Of a stretch of 7,014 nucleotides of DNA, positions 1 to 5,292 are shown piece by piece. The stretch comes from JBQTIM01 sp052388135 (GTDB lineage Bacteria > Elusimicrobiota > Elusimicrobia > FEN-1173). The DNA is taken from assembly GCA_052388135.1 (NCBI GenBank), contig JBQTIM010000082.1, positions 1 to 7,014 on the forward strand, given 5' to 3'. The notes beneath the pieces are model-generated. The model did not search any database. It saw nothing but the letters and a program-made list of their open reading frames with translations, and was not told the DNA's origin. Positions within the stretch are counted from its first letter, which is position 1, and each line of letters opens with the position of its first letter. The position numbers were made by a program, and so were the translations under genes.

Positions 1-6
1 GGAACG

Positions 7-37
7 CGGGATTCGACGTAAAATCCCGGAATTTTTC
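7..37 (+). terminator. Putative intrinsic terminator of an upstream gene outside the window
   Basis: The bases CGGGATT (7-13) and AATCCCG (22-28) form a perfect 7-bp stem around an 8-nt loop. Two bases later comes a run of five T (32-36). This is the layout of a rho-independent terminator reading on the + strand, and would end a transcript entering from the left. Part of the right arm (25-28) can instead pair with 100-103 in the longer palindrome described next, so the two folds exclude each other. The fold is read by eye without an energy calculation. Confidence 0.5.
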
Positions 38-113
38 TTAACAAAATTGTTCGACCATACCATCAAGTATGCTCTCACAATTTTGCGTCGAAAAATTCAC
101 GGGCTTTTCCGTC
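15..113. repeat. Long imperfect palindrome upstream of the bactofilin gene
   Basis: The 99-bp stretch folds back on itself in register over nearly its full length. The paired blocks are 15-18/110-113, 20-23/105-108, 25-28/100-103, 29-37/90-98 (nine of nine), 42-50/77-85 (nine of nine), 53-54/73-74 and 56-60/67-71. The blocks are separated by equal-sized mismatched stretches, and the register shifts only once, by a one-base bulge at 99. About 37 base pairs form in total around a six-base loop at 61-66. It lies 46 bases before the bactofilin ATG. It could be a leader RNA hairpin, a two-way terminator, or the remnant of a small palindromic mobile repeat; the sequence alone does not decide which. 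Confidence 0.6.
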
Positions 114-145
114 TCGGTCCACGCGCCAACTGAGAAGTTCAGGTT

Positions 146-151
146 AAGGAG
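146..151 (+). promoter_or_regulatory. Ribosome binding site of the bactofilin gene
   Basis: AAGGAG sits seven bases before the ATG at 159. This near-consensus Shine-Dalgarno sequence decides between that ATG and the in-frame ATG at 69, which lies inside the palindrome, has no comparable site and would add 30 residues unlike the family. Confidence 0.8.
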
Positions 152-158
152 ACCCCTT

Positions 159-545
159 ATGGTCGCAAAAAACGCCAAAGAATCCGACGCCCGGATGGAA
201 ACCGTCATCGGCCCGCAGTCCCACGTGCAGGGCACTCTGGAGACCAAAGGGTCCGTGCGGGTGGACGGCCGCCTGGAGGGCGACGTCACGGCCGAAACCC
301 TGATCGTGGGCGAAACCGGCGACGTGCGCGGCGACGTCACGGCCGACCACGCCGTGGTGGGCGGCAAGATCACCGGCAACGTCACCGCCGCGGGCACCTT
401 GGAGTTGCAGGCCCGCTGTCATGTCTACGGCGACATCCGCACCGCGCACCTCACCATCGCCGACGGCGCCGTTTTCGAGGGAACCTGCCACATGACCGCG
501 GACAAGGCCGTTGGAATGGACAACGCCTTGCACGCGGCTTCCTGA
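159..545 (+). CDS. Bactofilin (polymerising beta-helical cytoskeletal protein)
   Basis: This 128-residue protein matches the bactofilin family (DUF583; BacA/CcmA-like) in both length and pattern. A short polar N-terminus (1-14) leads into a glycine- and valine-rich core (about 15-112) of short beta-helix turns. It contains typical family phrases: IGPQSHVQG near residue 17, VRVDGRLEGDV near 33, LIVGETGDVRGDV near 48, and VYGDI followed by FEGTCHM near the end. Bactofilins polymerise without nucleotides at the inner membrane and act as scaffolds for cell shape, stalk or polar structures, often alongside peptidoglycan enzymes. No M23 peptidase partner is visible here. The start at 159 is set by the AAGGAG at 146-151. 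The gene appears to stand alone, with structured DNA before it and a GC hairpin after it. The family call is firm; the specific cellular role is unknown. Confidence 0.93.
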   Translation: MVAKNAKESDARMETVIGPQSHVQGTLETKGSVRVDGRLEGDVTAETLIVGETGDVRGDVTADHAVVGGKITGNVTAAGTLELQARCHVYGDIRTAHLTIADGAVFEGTCHMTADKAVGMDNALHAAS

Positions 546-581
546 CCATCCGCAACCGCTCCTCTCTCCGCCTTTCAGCAT

Positions 582-607
582 CGGCCCCGGAAACGCTTCC
601 GGGGCCG
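582..607 (+). terminator. GC-rich hairpin after the bactofilin gene
   Basis: A perfect 11-bp inverted repeat (582-592 with 597-607) encloses the four-base loop ACGC, 36 bases after the bactofilin stop. The stem is very stable, but only a short T stretch follows (613-615). It may therefore work as a weak or factor-assisted terminator, or as a 3' end stabiliser. It separates the bactofilin from the CapA-like gene. Confidence 0.55.
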
Positions 608-655
608 GCTCATTTCCGGACGCGGCCCGGCGGCCGCGAGGAAACGGCGCCGCGG

Positions 656-736
656 CTGCGGCCCCGTTCGGCGGCCTTCCGGGACGGTTCCGCCGGAATA
701 TTCCCGCTCGCCGTCCTTATTTCGGCTCTCGGGTTT
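656..736 (+). other. Probable N-terminal signal-peptide extension of the CapA-like lipoprotein
   Basis: The frame of the CapA-like gene stays open upstream of its first conventional start codon (TTG, 737). From the CTG at 656 it would encode an arginine-bearing n-region (LRPRSAAFRDG), then a hydrophobic stretch (IFPLAVLISALGF, residues 15-27) running straight into LSAC, a textbook lipobox whose cysteine is encoded at 746-748. Together these make a complete lipoprotein signal peptide. No ATG, GTG or TTG occurs in this frame between the hairpin at 582-607 and 737. Translation must therefore start at a rare codon (CTG 656, ATA 698 or ATT 719), or the sequence carries an error here. A purine-rich GAGGAA at 638-643 could serve as a distant ribosome binding site for the CTG. 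Confidence 0.5.
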
Positions 737-1801
737 TTGAGCGCCTGCTCGGCTTCCCGCCCGGGCGGCGGCCCGTCCTCCGGCGCGGGCCCGGACGATC
801 CCAGGGAGGAGGCCGTCCTTCCCCAGGCTCCCTTGCGCGTGGCCGCCGTGGGAGATATCATGTTGGGAACCGATTTTCCGGAAGACCGGCTTCCGCCGGA
901 CGACGGCGCCGGAATCCTGGCCGGGCCGCGGGAGATACTTAAAGCCGCCGACGTCGCCTTCGGAAACCTGGAGGGATGCCTCTTGGACGGCGGAGAACCC
1001 GCCGACAAATGCCGGAACCCATCGGCCTGCTATTGGTTCCGCACGCCGGCCCGTTTCGCCCGCACTCTGGCGGACGCCGGCTTCGACGTCCTCAGCCTGG
1101 CCAACAACCACGCGGGCGATTTCGGCCCCGAGGGCCTGGCGTCCACGGTCCGAGCCCTGGAGGAAGCCGGCATCCGGCATTCCGGGCCGGAAGGGGACGT
1201 GGCTTCCTGGACGGCGCGGGGCCTCAGGGTCGCCCTCATCGCTTTCGCGCCCAACGCCGGCATGCACTCGCTTCTGGACATCCCGGGCGCCGCCGCCCGG
1301 GTCCGGCGCCTGGCGGAGACGCACGACATCGTGCTGGTGTCCTTCCACGGCGGGGCCGAGGGCCCCGAGGCCTTCCACGTGGCCCCCGGGATGGAAGAAT
1401 TTTACGGGGAGGATCGGGGAGACCTGGTCGCCTTTTCCCGGGCCGTCGTGGACGCGGGGGCCGACCTCGTGATCGGCCACGGCCCCCACGTGCCGCGGGC
1501 GGCGGCGCTTTACAAGGGACGCCTGGTGGCCTACAGCCTCGGCAATTTCGCCACGTGGTGGGGCATCGGCATCGGCGGCGCGCGGGGCTACGCTCCGGTC
1601 GTGGAGGCGGTGCTGGCCCCCGACGGCAGGTTCTTGAAGGGCCGCATCCACTCCTTCGCGCAGAAGCGTCCCGAAGGCGTGGTCGCGGACCCGGAAGGCA
1701 GAGCCTTTTCCCTCATGCGGCGGCTCGCGCGGGAGGATTTCGGCGGCGGCGGTTTGGAATTTTCGGAGGACGGGGGCCTGGCGCCCGGAGGACATCCATG
1801 A
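737..1801 (+). CDS. CapA/PgsA-family metallophosphatase-fold lipoprotein
   Basis: The protein (354 residues from the TTG at 737) has the ordered motifs of the CapA family (PGA_cap): GDIMLG (39-44), NLEG (77-80), LANNHAGDFG (121-130), SFHGG (202-206), GHGPHV (247-252) and YSLGNF (266-271). The Asp, Asn and His residues in these motifs correspond to the two-metal site of calcineurin-like phosphoesterases. CapA relatives take part in poly-gamma-glutamate capsule synthesis, but many family members have no known substrate, and no capB or capC lies nearby. The coordinates use the only conventional start codon. However, the first residues (MSAC) form the end of a lipobox, so the real protein probably starts about 27 residues earlier and is a lipid-anchored envelope protein with a Gly/Pro/Ser-rich linker (about 8-30). 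Its stop overlaps the next start as ATGA. The family is clear; the function is open. Confidence 0.9.
   Translation: MSACSASRPGGGPSSGAGPDDPREEAVLPQAPLRVAAVGDIMLGTDFPEDRLPPDDGAGILAGPREILKAADVAFGNLEGCLLDGGEPADKCRNPSACYWFRTPARFARTLADAGFDVLSLANNHAGDFGPEGLASTVRALEEAGIRHSGPEGDVASWTARGLRVALIAFAPNAGMHSLLDIPGAAARVRRLAETHDIVLVSFHGGAEGPEAFHVAPGMEEFYGEDRGDLVAFSRAVVDAGADLVIGHGPHVPRAAALYKGRLVAYSLGNFATWWGIGIGGARGYAPVVEAVLAPDGRFLKGRIHSFAQKRPEGVVADPEGRAFSLMRRLAREDFGGGGLEFSEDGGLAPGGHP
1787..1792 (+). promoter_or_regulatory. Ribosome binding site of the SurA-N-like gene
   Basis: GGAGGA lies five bases before the ATG at 1798, inside the end of the CapA-like gene. It confirms this ATG as the real start. The same reading frame is open for over 800 bases further upstream, but that part is an arginine- and proline-rich shadow of the CapA-like gene. 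Confidence 0.75.
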
Positions 1802-2508
1802 ATTGGCTGCGCAAGCATCGCTACAAAATTTTCATCGTCACGGTCGGCGGGTTCCTCATCGGAACCTTCATGGGCTTCGGCAATTACCTGTTCACCAAAT
1901 CCCCCTACGACGCCGCCATCGTGGTGAACGGCCGGGACATTTCCCAGAAACGCTACAAGGCGCGCCTTCAGCAATTCTTGATGGAGCGCCGCCGGCGCGA
2001 GGAAGCCCCTTTGAACGAGGAGGGCACCCGGCAGCTCGAGCAGGCCGCGGCCCAGGACTTGGTGCGGGAGGAGGTCTTCCTCCACGAAGCGGAAAAATAC
2101 GGCGTGAAAGTGACCGACAACGAGCTGGCCGCCTACATTCAATCCGCGCCCTTTTTCCAAAAGGACGGGCAGTTCGATCCTCGGCTTTACGGCCACACGG
2201 TGACCCAGGTTCTGCGCATGCCCATCGAGGAGTTCGAGGAGGAGCGGCGGCGGGACTTGAAGATTCAGAAACTGCAGAACATCATGGCCTCCGGCGTGAA
2301 GATCGGCGATCTGGAGTTCCAATGGCGCGCCCAGAAACGGCTGGCCGAAGCCTCGCCTTCCGAGCGCAAGGAGCTTTTGAAGGACCCCGAGGAGCTCCGT
2401 CGCCATTTCCGGCAGGAACAGGCCTCCCAAACTTTTCAGTTCTGGCTGAACCAGGTGAACAAAGGCCTGAAAGTGAAGATGAATCTCGAGAGTCCCGCCG
2501 GACGCTGA
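1798..2508 (+). CDS. Membrane-anchored SurA N-terminal-domain protein lacking a PPIase domain
   Basis: The 236-residue protein has a short basic N-terminus, one membrane segment (about 11-32), then a SurA/PpiD-type N-domain. That domain begins at VVNGRDISQKRYKARL (42-57) and continues through VREEVFLHEAEKYGVKVTDNEL (89-110), APFFQKDGQFDPRLY (117-131) and MPIEEFEEERRRDL (141-154). In SurA and PpiD a parvulin isomerase domain would follow. Here a charged linker leads directly to a final helix (about 210-230, FQFWLNQVNKGLKV) like the one that closes the SurA fold. I infer a periplasmic holdase-type chaperone without isomerase activity, anchored in the inner membrane. It overlaps the CapA-like gene by four bases (ATGA), which suggests coupled translation and perhaps a shared envelope task. 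The domain call is firm; the client is unknown. Confidence 0.85.
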   Translation: MNWLRKHRYKIFIVTVGGFLIGTFMGFGNYLFTKSPYDAAIVVNGRDISQKRYKARLQQFLMERRRREEAPLNEEGTRQLEQAAAQDLVREEVFLHEAEKYGVKVTDNELAAYIQSAPFFQKDGQFDPRLYGHTVTQVLRMPIEEFEEERRRDLKIQKLQNIMASGVKIGDLEFQWRAQKRLAEASPSERKELLKDPEELRRHFRQEQASQTFQFWLNQVNKGLKVKMNLESPAGR

Positions 2509-2515
2509 ACCGTCC

Positions 2516-2758
2516 ATGTTTTGCCCCAAATGCCGAGGCGAATACAGGCCCGGTTTCCTGAAATGCGCGGACTGCGGAAGGAAACTCGCGGCCCGGCTGC
2601 CGCCCCTGCCGCCGCCTCCCCGGCCGATACGTTACGAGAAGCTCCTGTCCACCCACAATCCGACGGACATCGCGTTCATCCGATCCATCTTGGATGCCGC
2701 CGGAATCACCTATTTCCTAAAGAACGAGAATTTCAGCCGTGGGCTGCTTTGCGTTTAA
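2516..2758 (+). CDS. Zinc-ribbon plus DUF2007 protein, C-terminally truncated by a repeat insertion
   Basis: The 80 residues start with a zinc ribbon (CPKC at 3-6, CADC at 17-20), followed by a proline-rich linker (about 28-37). The first half of a DUF2007 domain comes next (YEKLLSTHNPTDIAFIRSIL, 40-59, then DAAGITYFLKNENF to 73). Intact relatives have such a ribbon followed by a full DUF2007 domain of about 65 residues; the biochemical function of the domain is unknown, and it is sometimes labelled 'putative signal transducing protein'. Here the frame leaves the family pattern after ENF, adds seven unrelated residues and stops seven bases before a fold-back repeat. The missing half is encoded at 2887 onward in another frame. 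The gene starts seven bases after the SurA-like stop and was probably the last gene of that operon. The ribosome binding site is weak. It is probably a disrupted gene, though the zinc ribbon could still be made. Confidence 0.75.
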   Translation: MFCPKCRGEYRPGFLKCADCGRKLAARLPPLPPPPRPIRYEKLLSTHNPTDIAFIRSILDAAGITYFLKNENFSRGLLCV

Positions 2759-2764
2759 AAAGGT

Positions 2765-2870
2765 GTCATTGCGAGCCGAAGGCGAAGCAATCCCGGGTTT
2801 CGCGAGCATGAGAATGTCTGCCTGGGCTCGACAACTGGGGTTGCTTCGTCGCTTCGCTCCTCGCAACGAC
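2765..2870. mobile_element. Fold-back MITE-like repeat (GTCATTGCGAG family)
   Basis: The left end, GTCATTGCGAG...GAAGCAATCCC (2765-2794), and the right end read on the opposite strand, GTCGTTGCGAG...GAAGCAACCCC (2870-2837), are imperfect terminal inverted repeats of 30-34 bp. The similarity continues inward to CGAGC (2803-2807) against GCTCG (2826-2830), so almost the whole 106-bp unit folds into one hairpin with an 18-base loop. It encodes nothing. Small elements with these ends are, from memory, scattered through many deltaproteobacterial, Nitrospirota and Omnitrophota-type genomes. They look like non-autonomous miniature inverted-repeat elements moved by a transposase elsewhere. The inserted segment may be slightly longer than this core, as discussed under the disrupted gene. 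The only copy in this window is this one. Confidence 0.8.
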
Positions 2871-2886
2871 AAAATGGCCTACTGCA

Positions 2887-2991
2887 AATTTCGCCTGTAT
2901 ACATATCTTTAGAGCCGGTGGAGTCCTGGTGAACGCGGATCAAAAGAAGCGCGCCGAAGCGATCTTGGCCGGTTTTGAACCGCTTTTTTTT
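2887..2991 (+). pseudogene. Detached C-terminal half of the DUF2007 domain
   Basis: Reading from 2887 gives NFACIHIFRAGGVLVN and then ADQKKRAEAILAGFEP. This fits the second half of DUF2007 domains in zinc-ribbon proteins, where ENF is followed about 13 residues later by a short hydrophobic strand and then a charged helix ending in an EIL-type segment. It follows directly from KNE at the point where 2516-2758 leaves the family pattern. The two pieces are in different frames and separated by the fold-back repeat. Joining residue 71 of the upstream piece to this one restores a domain-like protein. In this frame there is no stop until 3118-3120, inside maf, so the original end is unclear; a one-base loss in the T run at 2984-2991 would end it at 3025. 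A GTG at 2929 could start a short peptide, but I do not think it is a separate gene. Confidence 0.5.
2970..2991 (+). terminator. Putative rho-independent terminator of the + strand group
   Basis: CGGTT (2970-2974) pairs with AACCG (2978-2982) around a three-base loop, followed by C and eight T (2984-2991). The stem is short, but the T tract is the strongest in the window and sits between convergent transcription units, where a terminator for the CapA-like/SurA-like/zinc-ribbon transcript is expected. It overlaps the broken DUF2007 reading frame. No matching T-rich signal for the leftward maf transcript is evident. Confidence 0.5.
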
Positions 2992-3035
2992 CGGGTCGTC
3001 CGGAAGAACCGTTCGCAGCGGTTGACTCCCCCGGC

Positions 3036-3668
3036 TCAGTCCGGAACCAAGCCGGCCCGGCGGGCGAGGGCCAAAAGGCGCCTCACCGACCGAAGGGGCA
3101 AGCCCACCACGTTGTCGTAATCTCCGTCGAATTTCACCACGAAGGGGTCGCGCTTTTCCTGGGCGGCGTAGGCGCCGGCCTTGTCGTGGTTCTTGGCCGA
3201 CCAATAATCCAGCTCCTCCTCCGTGAAACGCCTCATCTTGACCCGGGTGGCCCGAGTCTCCGACCATTCCGGGCCGGCGGGCGCCACCTTCAAGACCACG
3301 CCCGTGTGGACCGTGTGCCAATCCTCGGCCAGAGCCCGCAGGATGCGCCGGGCGTGGGCGCGGGAAGACGGTTTTCCGTAAATCTTTCCCTTCTGATAGA
3401 CCAAGGTGTCGGCTCCCAACACGAGGCCTTCCTTCAGCTTGGCGGCGGCCGCCCGCGCCTTCAAGCGAGCCAGTTCTAAGGCCCAGGAGCCGGGCATGAC
3501 GCGGCCGCTGGGCTCCGGCTCGGGGACCCGGCTGGGACGCACTTGGAAACGCCACGGCAGAGACTTCATCAAGAGCCGGCGGCGGGGCGAAGCGGAGGCC
3601 AAAACCAGCGGGAGGGAAACGGGGCGCGGGCCCGAGCGTTTCCCGGGCGCCGCGTGGCCGGCGCTCAC
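3036..3668 (-). CDS. maf: Maf-family nucleoside triphosphate pyrophosphatase
   Basis: Maf proteins hydrolyse non-canonical or excess nucleotides (dTTP, UTP, or modified forms) to monophosphates in the cytoplasm, and some affect cell division. From the GTG at 3668 the protein has 210 residues, close to the family's 190-200. Signature motifs are in order: LASASPRRRLL (23-33), GADTLV (85-90) with the conserved Asp, YGKP (97-100), GAYAAQ (165-170) and GDYDNVVGLPL (182-192). The DT in GADT and the NVVGLPL end resemble the YhdE (dTTP/UTP) group more than the YceF (m7GTP) group; this is an inference from motifs. The GTG overlaps the cutA stop as GTGA, which supports this start, although it leaves about 16 residues before the usual first strand. 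It is the last gene of the leftward operon and converges on the zinc-ribbon gene remnant. Confidence 0.92.
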   Translation of the reverse strand: MSAGHAAPGKRSGPRPVSLPLVLASASPRRRLLMKSLPWRFQVRPSRVPEPEPSGRVMPGSWALELARLKARAAAAKLKEGLVLGADTLVYQKGKIYGKPSSRAHARRILRALAEDWHTVHTGVVLKVAPAGPEWSETRATRVKMRRFTEEELDYWSAKNHDKAGAYAAQEKRDPFVVKFDGDYDNVVGLPLRSVRRLLALARRAGLVPD

Positions 3669-3982
3669 CGGACGGACTCGCCGATCCACTTTAAATAATC
3701 GTTGTTCCCCTCCAGGATGGGCAGGAAGATGACCTCGGGAACCGTGTAGGAATGCAGAGCGCGCACCCGCCGGACGAGCGGCCGCGCCTTGGAGCGCGGC
3801 GTTTTGATGATGAGGAGGCGTTCGCGGGCGGACTCCACCTTGCCCTTCCACCGGTAATGGGATTCCAAGCCCGGCGCCACGCTGACGCAGGCCGCCAGCT
3901 TTTCCTCCACGAGGGTCCGGGCCAGGCGGGATCCTTCCCGGGCGGAGGCCACGGTGACGAAAGCCACGACGTAAGGGGTCAT
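3665..3982 (-). CDS. cutA: CutA1 divalent-cation tolerance family protein
   Basis: The 105-residue protein is the full length of CutA1, a very stable trimeric ferredoxin-like-fold protein. It was first linked to copper and other divalent-metal tolerance in E. coli; its true function is still unsettled. Recognisable parts are the first strand YVVAFVTVAS (4-13), EKLAACVSVAPGLESHYRWKGKVE (27-50, with the conserved Cys32), ERLLIIKT (54-61) and the closing HSYTVPEVIFLPI (77-89) followed by YLKWI. It starts at an ATG that overlaps the stop of the DNA glycosylase gene (ATGA) and ends in a GTGA overlap with maf. AGGAGG at 3986-3991 on the same strand is a strong ribosome binding site four bases before the ATG. 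The same frame stays open upstream to about 4645, but that part is a shadow of the glycosylase gene. Confidence 0.93.
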   Translation of the reverse strand: MTPYVVAFVTVASAREGSRLARTLVEEKLAACVSVAPGLESHYRWKGKVESARERLLIIKTPRSKARPLVRRVRALHSYTVPEVIFLPILEGNNDYLKWIGESVR

Positions 3983-4773
3983 GACATCCTCCTTGCGGCG
4001 AGTCCCGTCCGGCAGCGCGAACTCAAGGGACAGGGCGCGCAGACCGGCCGGGGCCGGCAATATTTTTTTCCCAGAGCCACCAGCAGGGCGTGGGCTTCGC
4101 GGTAGGCGGCCAGATCGGGTCTCAGGCGGGCGCTGAAATATTTTTGAACGCGGTCGTAATCCGGCGCGCTGAACAAACCGAAGCGACGGCCGAAGCGGCT
4201 GGTGTAGGCGTCCACGACGAAAACGGGGTGCCGCCCCGCGTACAGCATGATGGAATCCGCGGTTTCGGGGCCGAGGCCGTTCAGCGCCAATAGCTCTCGC
4301 CGGACCTGCGCCGAAGGCCGGTCCAGGAACTTGTCCAGGCGGCCGCCCCAGCGGCTCTCCAAGAAACGGCAGAAATTTTTCAGCCGCCGGGACTTTTGCC
4401 GGAAATAGCCGGAGGGGCGGAGCAAGCGCCGCAGCTCGCCGATGGGAGCTTTCAAAATCCTCCGCGACGACAGAAGGCGCCGACCCGCCAGGTTGATCAA
4501 CGCCTTTTCCACATTGGACCAGGCCGTGTTCTGGGTGAGGATGGCGCCGGCCGCGATCTCGAACTTTTGGCGGGGAGCAATTTCGCCGCGCGTGCAGCGA
4601 AGGGAATAGCAGGGGCGCCGGCCGCCCGGCGGAGTCACCGGCCACCAGCCCTGGGGACCGAATTCCCGGAGGAGCCGGCGGTAAATCCAGGGGACGTCGT
4701 TGCGGCGGGAGGGTTTGTGTTTTCGGCGGGCGCTCCCGGACGCGAGACGGCGCTCAAGCCCGGCGGAGGGCAT
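3979..4773 (-). CDS. Endonuclease III/MagIII-like HhH-GPD DNA glycosylase with Fe-S cluster motif
   Basis: The 264-residue protein belongs to the HhH-GPD superfamily of base-excision repair glycosylases. It shows KFEIAAGAILTQNTAWSNVEKAL (70-92), the helix-hairpin-helix LNGLGPETADSI (164-175), and the catalytic Asp188 in VFVVDAYTSR (184-193). Four cysteines at 239, 245, 248 and 254 fit a [4Fe-4S] loop (C-x5-C-x2-C-x5-C; endonuclease III has x6 in the first gap). At the position of the endonuclease III lyase lysine (GxGxK) there is Glu170, so a monofunctional glycosylase without lyase activity is likely. With the FEIAAGAILTQNT phrase, this resembles the Helicobacter MagIII 3-methyladenine glycosylase group. 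The substrate is inferred only. The ATG follows the carbonic anhydrase TAG directly (TAGATG). The first 25 residues are basic and low in complexity, and no better internal start is visible. Confidence 0.88.
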   Translation of the reverse strand: MPSAGLERRLASGSARRKHKPSRRNDVPWIYRRLLREFGPQGWWPVTPPGGRRPCYSLRCTRGEIAPRQKFEIAAGAILTQNTAWSNVEKALINLAGRRLLSSRRILKAPIGELRRLLRPSGYFRQKSRRLKNFCRFLESRWGGRLDKFLDRPSAQVRRELLALNGLGPETADSIMLYAGRHPVFVVDAYTSRFGRRFGLFSAPDYDRVQKYFSARLRPDLAAYREAHALLVALGKKYCRPRPVCAPCPLSSRCRTGLAARRMS

Positions 4774-5292
4774 CTATCCGAGGATTTTTCCGGCTCGCGC
4801 CTTCTCGGAGTAGCCCACGTAATTGGCGGCGTTGTCGTGGATGTGTTGAATCTCCTCGGGCGTCAGGTCGCGGATGGCCCGGGCCGGCACGCCCAGGGCC
4901 AGGCGGCCCTGGGGCACGCGGGCGCCCGGCGACAGCAGGGCCCCGGCGGCCACCATGGACCCCTCCTCCACCACGGAGCCCGTCAGCAGGATGGATCCCA
5001 TGCCCACCAGGCAGCGGCCGCCCACCCGGCAGCCGTGCAAAATGGCCGCGTGCCCGACGGAAATCCAATCCCCCAGGACGACCGGGGCGCCGGGATCGGT
5101 GTGGATCACCGTGTTGTCCTGGATGTTGGTGCCCTCGCCCACCACGATCTCTTCGATGTCCCCGCGCAGGACCGCGTAGGGCCAGATGGAAGCCTTGGGC
5201 CCGATCCGGACCCGGCCCATGATCACCGCCGTCTCGTGCACGTAGGCGGTGGGGTGGATGTCGGGCCGATGGCCGCCCAGTTCGCTGATCAC
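4774..5292 (-). CDS. Gamma-class carbonic anhydrase-like left-handed beta-helix protein
   Basis: The 172-residue protein has the hexapeptide-repeat pattern of LbH gamma-CA proteins (YrdA/CaiE/PaaY/Cam group). The three zinc histidines are present: H64 in NTVIHTD, and H81 and H86 in VGHAAILHGC. Other family marks are IWPYAVLRGD (36-45), GEGTNIQDN (52-60) and LALGVPARAIRDLTPEEI (131-148). Gamma carbonic anhydrases interconvert CO2 and bicarbonate as trimers with metal at the subunit interfaces; several close homologues lack measurable activity, so activity is likely but not assured. The start is a GTG that overlaps the argF stop (GTGA), which fixes the N-terminus at MISELGGHRP. Its position right after argF could mean bicarbonate supply for carbamoyl phosphate synthesis, but that is only inference from context. 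Confidence 0.9.
   Translation of the reverse strand: MISELGGHRPDIHPTAYVHETAVIMGRVRIGPKASIWPYAVLRGDIEEIVVGEGTNIQDNTVIHTDPGAPVVLGDWISVGHAAILHGCRVGGRCLVGMGSILLTGSVVEEGSMVAAGALLSPGARVPQGRLALGVPARAIRDLTPEEIQHIHDNAANYVGYSEKARAGKILG

Noticed and set aside
47..73. Possible sigma70-like promoter (TTGTTC at 47-52, TATGCT at 68-73)
   Set aside because: The spacing of 15 is short, both boxes are imperfect and both lie within the palindrome, so the similarity may be accidental. Not supported enough to annotate.
511..942. A + strand frame crossing the gap between the bactofilin and CapA-like genes
   Set aside because: It runs through the terminator hairpin and into the CapA-like gene in another frame, and its Arg/Pro/Gly composition shows it is a shadow.
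575..1795. A 406-codon open frame on the minus strand opposite the CapA-like gene
   Set aside because: It is rich in Arg, Gly and Pro, has no recognisable motif, and lies antisense to a gene with clear family motifs. Long antisense frames are expected in such G+C-rich DNA.
976..1797. A long in-frame upstream extension of the SurA-N-like protein
   Set aside because: The added residues are an out-of-frame shadow of the CapA-like gene. A ribosome binding site and membrane segment support the ATG at 1798.
2765..2870. CRISPR repeat or tRNA reading of the repeat region
   Set aside because: There is only one unit with inverted ends and no spaced direct repeats, and no cloverleaf or conserved tRNA bases are evident.
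3007..3023. Hairpin AACCG/CGGTT as a terminator for maf on the minus strand
   Set aside because: The stem is only five base pairs with a seven-base loop, and no T run follows in the leftward direction.
3669..3851. N-terminal extension of Maf from an ATG at 3851
   Set aside because: These residues are cutA read out of frame. The GTG at 3668 overlapping the cutA stop gives a normal-length Maf.
3983..4645. N-terminal extension of CutA to 4645
   Set aside because: The extension is a shadow of the DNA glycosylase. A strong ribosome binding site and the ATGA overlap fix the start at 3982.
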